Below, piece after piece: positions 28,558 through 37,235 of a stretch of DNA of 37,235 bases. This DNA is from Gammaproteobacteria bacterium (GTDB lineage Bacteria > Pseudomonadota > Gammaproteobacteria > Pseudomonadales > Pseudomonadaceae), in NCBI GenBank assembly GCA_012728415.1, contig JAAYFD010000065.1:1-37235 (forward strand), in the 5' to 3' direction. Every line of letters begins with the position of its first letter. Within the stretch, counting starts at the first letter, position 1. The notes below the pieces were generated by a model. The model did no database searches, had not been told where the DNA came from, and saw nothing but the letters and a program-made list of their open reading frames with translations. A program made the position numbers and the translations under genes.

Positions 28558-29653
28558 TTACAAACCCATCTTCAGACTGGCTTCGAGGAACTCGTTGATG
28601 TCGCCATCGAGCACTGCATCACAGTTGCTGTTTTCTATGTTGCTGCGCAAGTCCTTGATGCGCGACTGGTCCAGCACATAAGAGCGGATCTGATGCCCCC
28701 AGCCGATATCGGACTTGCTGTCCTCCAGCGCCTGCGAGGCTTCGCTGCGCTTTTGCAGCTCCAGCTCGTATAGCTTGGCCCGCAGCATTTTCATGGCGCG
28801 GTCGCGGTTGGCATGTTGTGAGCGCTCGTTCTGGCAGGACACCACGGTGTTGGTTGGCACATGGGTAATGCGCACCGCCGAGTCGGTGGTGTTCACGTGC
28901 TGGCCACCAGCACCGGAGGAACGGTAGGTATCAACACGCAGGTCAGCCGGGTTGATGTCGATCTCGATATTGTCATCAATTTCTGGCGAGACAAATACGG
29001 CAGTAAAGGAGGTATGGCGACGGTTGCCCGAGTCATAGGGACTCTTGCGCACCAGGCGGTGCACGCCGGTTTCGGTACGCAGCCAGCCAAAGGCATAATC
29101 GCCCTTGACGTGAATGGTAGCGCTCTTGATGCCGGCCACTTCACCGGCTGACAGCTCCATAATGGTCGCTTCAAAGCCGTTGTGGTCAGCCCAGCGCAGG
29201 TACATGCGTAGCAGCATATTGGCCCAGTCCTGCGCCTCGGTACCGCCGGAGCCGGCCTGGATATCCAGATAGGCATTGTTGGCGTCCATTTCGCCGCTGA
29301 ACATGCGGCGGAATTCCAGCTTGGCCAGAATCTCTTCCAGACGCTCAACTTCGGCGCGCACATCGGCCACCGCGTCCTCGTCGTTTTCCTCAACGGCCAT
29401 TTCCAGCAGCTCAGGCGCATCGGCCAGACTGCCGTCCAGATCCTCGATGGTTTCTACAATCTGCGCCAGCTGGGAACGCTCACGGCCCAGATTTTGCGCA
29501 TATTCCGGATCATTCCAGATGGCCGGATCTTCCAGCTCGCGCTCGACTTCTACCAGACGGTCACGCTTGTTAGCGTAGTCAAAGATACCCCCTGATGGCT
29601 GCAGTACGTTCTTTCAGCTCATCGATGTGGTTATAAACCGGATTGACTTCCAT
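28558..29653 (-). CDS. prfB: Peptide chain release factor 2 with programmed +1 frameshift
   Basis: The gene starts at ATG 29653 ([20 protein letters not shown]), reaches an in-frame TGA after codon 24 (RGYL-stop), and continues in the +1 frame as DYANKRD to 28558, giving 364 residues. The GGQ motif (GAGGQHVN) is at 249-251 and catalyses peptide release at UGA and UAA. The stop-recognition tripeptide at 204-206 reads Ser-Pro-Tyr (codons 29043-29035), where Escherichia coli and, as I recall, Pseudomonas have Ser-Pro-Phe. The residue matching E. coli Thr246 is Ser. The frameshift is autoregulatory, not an error. lysS follows downstream on the same strand. Confidence 0.96.
29578..29593 (-). promoter_or_regulatory. 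Programmed +1 frameshift site of prfB
   Basis: The minus strand reads AGGGGGTATCTTTGAC, identical to the well-studied E. coli site. AGGGGG (29593-29588) is the internal Shine-Dalgarno-like element, CTT (29584-29582) is the slippery codon, and TGA (29581-29579) is the in-frame stop followed by C. Low RF2 lets the ribosome shift and make more RF2. Confidence 0.97.
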
Positions 29654-29692
29654 GGTGTGCGACTACCTTTTGGTGAAAATTTTAAACGGCGA

Positions 29693-29721
29693 ATTATAGC
29701 GGATAAAGGGTGGATTTGCAC
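29693..29721 (-). promoter_or_regulatory. Candidate sigma-70 promoter of prfB
   Basis: A perfect TATAAT (29698-29693, minus strand) lies 40 bases upstream of the prfB ATG. Seventeen bases further up is GTGCAA (29721-29716), a poor -35 match at three of six, which is part of the terminal repeat of the composite element beside it. The element may have supplied or disrupted the -35 box. Confidence 0.6.
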
Positions 29722-30179
29722 TGTGGCATCTGGGTCTGGCGGAGCGTTACACAGGCATCAGCTGCTCGGGTCATTTTAATGACACGAGTAGCGTCAGCCT
29801 GATGTAACGCTCCGCCAGACCCGAATCTGCCTTGTGCTGTGGGGAGAGATAGCCCGCCATCCGCCGATGGCGGGCTGCTGTCGCCGTGCATGGACTTTAC
29901 TGCGGTGGTCGCCGGAGACGACCTGCGGTTCCTCACCATCTTCCGCTATCTGGCAGCCTGCCTGGCAACACCTGCTATAAATTGAGCTATTCACACAAGC
30001 CTGCCAACCACACTGCGACAGCATCCCGCCACAGGCGGGACCAATCTCTCCAACCCGCACAAGGCAGACTCGGGCCGGACCGGGCCGAAGTCAGGCCTTA
30101 GCGGTTTGGACCAGCTTGCTGGGCCGAACCAGCGCAGCCTGACGTAGTGCCCTGCCCGGCCCAAACGCCACAGTGCAAA
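29715..30179. mobile_element. Composite inverted-repeat element between prfB and recJ (MITE-like, unassigned)
   Basis: Perfect 13-base ends, TTTGCACTGTGGC (29715-29727) and GCCACAGTGCAAA (30167-30179), bound two diverged copies of one roughly 160-base unit in opposite orientation. Each copy has a CCCGCC/GGCGGG hairpin facing the centre (29851-29876 and near 30024-30040). Next come ATCTCTCC and then GCACAAGGCAGA-TCGGG, a long self-complementary segment, and the 13-base end. In the left copy that segment folds almost perfectly (GGGTCTGGCGGAGCGTTAC at 29732-29750 against its complement ending at 29822). In the right copy GTCAGGC and GCCTGAC pair. About 146 unique bases separate the copies. There is no transposase. 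I do not recognise the family; mobile repeat or structured RNA are both possible. Confidence 0.6.
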
Positions 30180-30183
30180 ACCC

Positions 30184-31896
30184 CTACCCTACAGCCACCA
30201 GATGCTCAACCATCAGCTGCAAGCTTTCGCGACCACGAAATTCGTTGACGTCCAGCCGGTAAGCCATCTCGGCAAAACGGATGTTGGGATTGGGCCAGCA
30301 GTCCAGATCTACATTGAAGGCAATGCCATCCAGCGATACAGCACCATCCTCGGTCTGCAGCAGCAGTTTCAGGTGGCGCTCACCCACCAGACGTTGTGAC
30401 AGCAAGCGAAACCGGCCATGAAAGCTCGGCTCGGGAAACTGCTGCCCCCAGGGGCCGGCCATGCGCAACTGGCGGGCCAGCTCCAGCTCAAACTCATCAC
30501 GACACAGTTCACCATCAGTCACCCAGAGCCCTTGCAGATCTTCCTCGCTCAGACAGCTGCGCACATGCTGGTCAAAAGCCCGGGCAAACTCATCAAAGTG
30601 TTCCTGCGCCAGAGTCAATCCGGCCGCCATGGCATGACCACCAAATTTGGTGATCAGGCCCGGGTTGCGGCTGGCCACCGCCTCAAGGGCATCACGCACA
30701 TGCAAGCCCGCAATCGAACGGGCCGACCCTTTGAGCTCACCTTCGCCTGCATCGGCAAAGGCAATCACCGGCCGATGGTGCCGCTCTTTCAGACGCGCTG
30801 CCAGAATACCTGTCACCCCCTGGTGCCAGTCCGGCTGGTACACGCAGAGGCCAAAAGGCAAATTATGCATATCCAGCGCCTGCAGCTGCTGCTCGACATC
30901 CTGCTGCATACCCTGCTCGACCGACTTGCGCTGGCGGTTGAGCTCCTCCAGGCGCTGCGCCAGCGCCAGCGCCTGTGCATCGCTGTCGGCCAGCAGGCAC
31001 TCAATGCCTACACTCATATCATCCATGCGGCCTGCCGCGTTTAGCCGCGGGCCGACAATAAAGCCCAGATCTGCGGCCACCAGCTGCTGTAAACTGCGCC
31101 GCCCCGTTTCAACCAGGGCACGGATACCCGGACGGGTACGTCCCGCGCGGATACGGGCCAACCCTTGCTGCACCAAAATGCGATTATTGGCATCCAGAGG
31201 CACGACATCAGCCACAGTGCCAAGCGCTACCAGGTCCAGCAGCTCGGCCAGATTTGGTGCCGGCCGCTGATCGAAGTGACCCAGCTCGCGCATACGGGCC
31301 CGCAACGCCAGCAAGACATAGAAAATCACGCCCACCCCGGCCAGTGCCTTGCTGGGAAACGCACAGCCATGCTGGTTCGGATTAACTATCGCGTCCGCCG
31401 CCGGCAGCGTCTCGCCCGGCAGGTGATGATCAGTCACCAGTACCCGCATCCCGGCCGCTTGCGCCGCCGCCACACCCTCAAAACTGGAGACACCATTGTC
31501 CACCGTAATCAGCAGCTCGGCGCCAAGCGGTGCTGCTGCAGCCACTAGCCCAGAGCTGAGCCCATAACCATAACCAAAGCGGTTCGGCACCAGGTAATGA
31601 ACATCAGCGGCACCCAGCATGTTCAGCCCAAGCATCGCCACCGCCGTGGCTGTGGCCCCGTCGGCGTCAAAGTCGCCTACAATGAGAATGCGCTGCTGCT
31701 GCTCAATAGCGTCCAGCAACAGCTCGGTGGCAGCCTCGATGCCTTTAAGCGAGTGATAAGGTTCCAGTTGTTGCAACCCGGTATCCAGCTCGCGGGCATG
31801 ACGCACCCCCCGTGCAGCGTAAATACGGGTCAACAGAGGTGGCACGTCATGCAACTCAGGCAACTGTGAGGGCAAAGTTCTTTGTTTGATTCGCAT
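30184..31896 (-). CDS. recJ: Single-stranded-DNA-specific exonuclease RecJ
   Basis: A 570-residue DHH-family 5'-3' ssDNA exonuclease used in recombination and mismatch repair. Motifs seen are GDFDADGATATA, TVDNGVSS, VTDHHLPGE (the DHH motif) and GPRLNAAGRMDDM. The C-terminal DHHA1 motif FGGHAMAAGLTL and the OB-fold tail follow. I chose ATG 31896 (MRIKQRTLPSQL) since GGATG precedes it and family members begin at MRI; an ATG two codons earlier has no ribosome site. It lies upstream of prfB, separated by the composite repeat element, and diverges from the Sel1 gene. Confidence 0.96.
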   Translation of the reverse strand: MRIKQRTLPSQLPELHDVPPLLTRIYAARGVRHARELDTGLQQLEPYHSLKGIEAATELLLDAIEQQQRILIVGDFDADGATATAVAMLGLNMLGAADVHYLVPNRFGYGYGLSSGLVAAAAPLGAELLITVDNGVSSFEGVAAAQAAGMRVLVTDHHLPGETLPAADAIVNPNQHGCAFPSKALAGVGVIFYVLLALRARMRELGHFDQRPAPNLAELLDLVALGTVADVVPLDANNRILVQQGLARIRAGRTRPGIRALVETGRRSLQQLVAADLGFIVGPRLNAAGRMDDMSVGIECLLADSDAQALALAQRLEELNRQRKSVEQGMQQDVEQQLQALDMHNLPFGLCVYQPDWHQGVTGILAARLKERHHRPVIAFADAGEGELKGSARSIAGLHVRDALEAVASRNPGLITKFGGHAMAAGLTLAQEHFDEFARAFDQHVRSCLSEEDLQGLWVTDGELCRDEFELELARQLRMAGPWGQQFPEPSFHGRFRLLSQRLVGERHLKLLLQTEDGAVSLDGIAFNVDLDCWPNPNIRFAEMAYRLDVNEFRGRESLQLMVEHLVAVG

Positions 31897-32060
31897 ATAC
31901 ATCCGGATATCACGTCAACAGACAGGATCGCAAACCGACAACACGTGCATAGGCGCAACTTCGGCAAGTTGCTACAATGCGGCTACGACCCAACAACCGA
32001 CCGGTGCAGCGGCGCCATGCGCCTGCAGCCGGTAGAATCTGCGAACGGATTTCTACATTA

Positions 32061-32618
32061 ATGAAAGTGGCATATCTTACCCTGTTTGCCCTGGCCCTGG
32101 CAGGCGGCGCGGCAGGCGTCCGGGCAGAAGAACCTCCCCTGCTGATCGATGCGGGCCCCCGCCACTGCCAGCCCCTGCAAGAGGGGCCGAACCTGGCTGC
32201 AAACCTCGAACTGTGTACTCGACAGGCCGAGCTGGGCCATGCCGAGGCTCAATATCAGCTGGGCAATTATTGGTACGACGGCTTGCTGGTTAAAACTGAC
32301 TTTGAGCAAGCGTTGCACTGGTATGAACAGGCTTCCCTGCAAGGACACGCCGAAGCCCAGTACCGCCTGGGCCTGATGTTTGCCAACGGTGAAGGAGTCC
32401 CGGTCAACCGCTCACAAGCCTATGTCATACTGAAAATGTCGGCCATCAACGGTTCTGATACCGCTTTCGACGCCAGTGATTTGCTTGACGCCCAAATGAC
32501 CCGCGACGAACGCAAACAGGCCGACGACGTCCTCTCACACATTTTCCGTCGCTACCTGCGCTATATTCAGGAGCAAAACACACACGAGCAAGGCAGAGAC
32601 CCACGGCTTCCACGCTAA
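32061..32618 (+). CDS. Secreted Sel1-repeat protein
   Basis: A 185-residue protein with a signal peptide (MKVAYLTLFALALAGGAAG, cleavage near VRA-EE). Two Sel1-type repeats follow (AEAQYQLGNYWYDG and AEAQYRLGLMFANGEGVPV), then a helical C-terminus. Sel1 repeats mediate protein-protein contacts. Two Cys (HCQP and LCTR) may form a disulfide. ATG 32061 is chosen because it opens the signal peptide; the upstream in-frame ATG at 31977 would add 28 arginine-rich residues. Function is unknown. Confidence 0.8.
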   Translation: MKVAYLTLFALALAGGAAGVRAEEPPLLIDAGPRHCQPLQEGPNLAANLELCTRQAELGHAEAQYQLGNYWYDGLLVKTDFEQALHWYEQASLQGHAEAQYRLGLMFANGEGVPVNRSQAYVILKMSAINGSDTAFDASDLLDAQMTRDERKQADDVLSHIFRRYLRYIQEQNTHEQGRDPRLPR

Positions 32619-32683
32619 ACCGGGCTCGCCTGCCGTGTGGCTTCACGGAATTTGATCTCTACCTCCAGGGGAGCCCCGCCCAT

Positions 32684-33700
32684 ATGGGTAAATGGTTACT
32701 TTATCTTGCTCTCGGCTGTTGCAGCACCCTGCTGCATGCCCAGACTACAGCAGATGACGAGACGGAACAGGCCGAAAGCTTGCAGGCAGAAGAGCCGCCC
32801 CGTCCAGCTTTGCGCAGCCGCCACCAGCTCGAACTGCAGCGCCTCCAAACGATCTGGCCAACGCAGTTCCGCGCTCTGGACAGCGAATACGATTCTGCTG
32901 GAGCACTTTACCTGCCTGCCAACAGCAGCAAAGCCAGAGGCTGGGTCATTCTGCTGCCCGGCAGCGGACAGGCAGCCGATGCCGCTTATAACATTGACCG
33001 GCTGCGTCATGCACTGGCTGACTCGGGCTGGCACACACTAAGCCTGCAGCTGCCCCCCACCGACTTTGTCGGGCTTTATGTCTCACCACTGCCGCCCGTG
33101 CAACCGGCATCCGGCCAGACTGATGGCAAGCAGGCAGATGCTGGCGGGACCGCTGAGGCCCCGGAAACCACTGCCACACCCCCGGTCGAGTTCGCCGCAG
33201 ATGCCGGGCAGCAGGAAAGCCCGACACCAACTGCCGAGGTGGCGGAAACCATTGACCGGCCGCCCGCAAACACCCCCTCCCAACCAGAGTACGCAGTTCG
33301 CATACAGGTGCTGATCGACACGGCGGTGGCCATGGCTCGTGCGGAGCAGACCGAACAGCTGGTCCTGCTCGGACAACATGAAGGAGCTCACTGGGCCATG
33401 CTCTGGGCCGACAAGCAGCATGCCGAAATAGACGCACTGATTTTACTGCACCCACATGAAGCAGCTGGACAAACAGGCCTGGAAGAACTGGCCAGTCGCA
33501 TTTCCCTACCAATAACAGACTACTACTCAATACAGGATCAGGGCAGCACCAGCTCAGCCCGCCAGCGCCTGAATGGCAGCAGACGCAATCCCGACCGCAA
33601 CTATCATCAAATAATATTGCGTGAGCCCGCACAGGCACTGCGTGAGGATGAGCTGGTGCGCAGAGTCAAAGGCAGGCTTGCGACCTTTGACACCAAGTAA
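32684..33700 (+). CDS. DUF3530 family alpha/beta-hydrolase-like secreted protein
   Basis: This 338-residue protein has a signal peptide (MGKWLLYLALGCCSTLLHAQ). A DUF3530 domain resembling an alpha/beta hydrolase comes next: WVILLPGSGQAADAAYNIDRL near 87-107 and LVLLGQHEGAHWAMLWAD near 227-244. The usual nucleophile-elbow Ser (GxSxG) appears as GQHEG, so catalysis is doubtful. A Pro/Ala/Glu/Thr-rich low-complexity insert spans about 134-198. It follows the Sel1 gene by 65 bases on the same strand. Function is unknown; an envelope role is inferred. Confidence 0.82.
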   Translation: MGKWLLYLALGCCSTLLHAQTTADDETEQAESLQAEEPPRPALRSRHQLELQRLQTIWPTQFRALDSEYDSAGALYLPANSSKARGWVILLPGSGQAADAAYNIDRLRHALADSGWHTLSLQLPPTDFVGLYVSPLPPVQPASGQTDGKQADAGGTAEAPETTATPPVEFAADAGQQESPTPTAEVAETIDRPPANTPSQPEYAVRIQVLIDTAVAMARAEQTEQLVLLGQHEGAHWAMLWADKQHAEIDALILLHPHEAAGQTGLEELASRISLPITDYYSIQDQGSTSSARQRLNGSRRNPDRNYHQIILREPAQALREDELVRRVKGRLATFDTK

Positions 33701-33794
33701 CAGGCCCTTTATTGCTACAGATCAGCTCTTTTTGCGAAAAAAACGGCTTGAATGACCGCACCAACTGTTTAGCCCTCTGGATACCGGATCCACC

Positions 33795-34448
33795 ATGCAC
33801 TCATCACCTGTTTTTTTACGACTTTTTTCCACCGCCCTGTTAGCTTTGTGCATCGGTCCTGCATCTGCACAGGCCGACACCGTGCAACAGGCCCTGCGAC
33901 GCCTGCAAGATATTCAGTCCAGCCCCGAGCTGACCCGCCAGGCCTATGCCGCTGCCGAAGAGCGCATCACTTTTTGCAGCTTTTGTCACGGCAAAGACGG
34001 CAACAGCAAACGTGACGATATTCCCAACCTGGCTGCGCAAAACCCACAATACCTGTTTACTGCCTTTGAAAAATTTGCCACTGGCGAGCGCACCGACTAC
34101 GTCATGAGCCAGCTGGCCAGCAATCTGTCACTGGAAGAGCGGATCAATATTGCGCTGTACTTTGGAATGCAGAAAGTGACCGCCAAAACATCTGACCGCC
34201 CTGATCTGGCCGAAAAAGGCAAACAGAAGTTCATGCAGTGTCAGGCCTGTCATGGTGCCGACGGTACCGGCAGCATGGACAAGCCCAGACTCGCGGGCCA
34301 GCGCGCCGGTTATATCCGCCATTCCCTGCGCTTGTTTCGAGACAAGGATCCGAGCCGGGCCGGCTCCGAGATGATACCCATCGCAGCCACCCTGTCAGAC
34401 GCAGACATCGAGATGCTTGCACACTACCTGCAAGGGCTTAACCCATAA
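33795..34448 (+). CDS. Dihaem c-type cytochrome, c4-like
   Basis: A 217-residue periplasmic protein with a signal peptide (cleavage near ASA-QA, about residue 25). It carries two haem-binding motifs, CSFCH (61-65) and CQACH (149-153). Each half ends in a Met-containing segment (VMSQLASNLS near 103-112, EMIPIAATLSD in the second), which could supply axial ligands. This two-domain layout is that of cytochrome c4, an electron donor to terminal oxidases. It converges on djlA with nine bases between stops and no visible terminator. Confidence 0.88.
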   Translation: MHSSPVFLRLFSTALLALCIGPASAQADTVQQALRRLQDIQSSPELTRQAYAAAEERITFCSFCHGKDGNSKRDDIPNLAAQNPQYLFTAFEKFATGERTDYVMSQLASNLSLEERINIALYFGMQKVTAKTSDRPDLAEKGKQKFMQCQACHGADGTGSMDKPRLAGQRAGYIRHSLRLFRDKDPSRAGSEMIPIAATLSDADIEMLAHYLQGLNP

Positions 34449-34457
34449 AGCTGCCCA

Positions 34458-36960
<2,503 letters not shown>

Positions 36961-37235
36961 CTTCAATTCTCCAATGGATGCTGACCCGAAAGCGGGTCAT
37001 GCTTTATTATCGCCTAACTTGTGCGACACGTGTCGCGCTCCAGAGGGGCGGTAGCCGGCCTGACAAAGACCCTCAACTTGTTGAAAAACAAGATAAAAAC
37101 AGCATGAGAGTTGCTAGCAAGCACAAAAGTACGGTAGCGGAGCTATCGTATTCCAAAAGGCGCTTTTGCGCCATTCAAACGAACTTTGGTTGATATTTTG
37201 ACCCGAGTTACACGAATTGCAACATTTGGAAACAA
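36961..37235. promoter_or_regulatory. amgK upstream region to right edge
   Basis: On the minus strand GATAAT (37011-37006) is a good -10 box for amgK, with no matching -35. A perfect 14-base palindrome, GCGACACGTGTCGC (37023-37036), occupies the -35 zone and may be an operator for an activator or repressor. TGACCCG/CGGGTCA (36982-36999) forms a leader hairpin. GGCGC-TTTT-GCGCC (37159-37172) followed on the minus strand by four T is a weak terminator-like hairpin. No gene is supported in this stretch. Confidence 0.55.

Noticed and set aside
29579..29581. In-frame TGA early in prfB, looking like a disrupted gene
   Set aside because: The AGGGGGTATCTTTGAC context is the known autoregulatory frameshift site of RF2, so the gene is intact.
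29890..29985. 31-codon frame (MDFTAVVAGDDLRFLTIF start) in the centre of the composite element
   Set aside because: It has a hydrophobic end like a small toxin, but no ribosome site and no recognised family; kept only as a remark.
29715..30179. Integron attC sites
   Set aside because: The long imperfect stems recall attC, but I could not find properly placed GTTRRRY/RYYYAAC core sites, and there are no cassettes or integrase.

Overview
The window reads as chromosomal DNA of a Pseudomonas-like gammaproteobacterium (family Pseudomonadaceae). The evidence is gene content and local order: the amgK-murU-djlA block, adk/ppc/tsaB clustered together, aroQ-accB-accC, recJ-prfB-lysS, pmbA divergent from darP, glnA beside DUF4124 genes, and short palindromic REP/BIME-type repeats between genes. 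The order of these blocks and some missing neighbours (no ntrBC beside glnA, no prmA after accC) suggest a lineage rearranged relative to well-known Pseudomonas species. I cannot name the species.

Bases 1-9199 are a benzoate (or toluate) catabolic region. On the minus strand, read from high to low coordinate, lie benA, benB, benC (ring-hydroxylating dioxygenase and its reductase), benD (cis-diol dehydrogenase), benK (MFS importer), benE (benzoate transporter), benF (OprD-type porin), and a XylT/DmpQ-type 2Fe-2S ferredoxin cut by the left edge. Such ferredoxins reactivate catechol 2,3-dioxygenase, so the operon probably continues into meta cleavage of the catechol it makes. A divergent LysR regulator of the BenM/CatM type controls it. 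The 317-base gap between them holds two tandem ATAC-N7-GTAT-type operators, a fitting weak promoter, a perfect 16-base palindrome and two A-rich motifs of the Hfq/Crc kind.

Bases 9196-22000 are housekeeping genes: glnA, two tandem DUF4124 genes, cmoM, pmbA, darP, an uncharacterised uracil-DNA-glycosylase-like gene, rsmJ, a small hypothetical gene, tsaB, adk and ppc. Bases 22278-26134 (plus strand) carry a DUF4136 lipoprotein, a DUF606 membrane protein, aroQ, accB and accC, ending at a strong hairpin terminator. Bases 26414-31896 (minus strand) carry a small membrane protein, lysS, prfB (with the programmed +1 frameshift) and recJ. The prfB-recJ gap holds a roughly 465-base composite inverted-repeat element. 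Bases 32061-36960 carry a Sel1-repeat protein, a DUF3530 protein, a dihaem cytochrome c, and the minus-strand amgK-murU-djlA operon for peptidoglycan sugar recycling and a DnaJ-like protein.

No rRNA, tRNA, CRISPR array, transposase or phage gene was seen. The items most worth a second look are the composite inverted-repeat element between prfB and recJ, the ben operon joined to a meta-cleavage ferredoxin with its BenM-like operators, and an RF2 whose stop-codon tripeptide reads Ser-Pro-Tyr instead of Ser-Pro-Phe.
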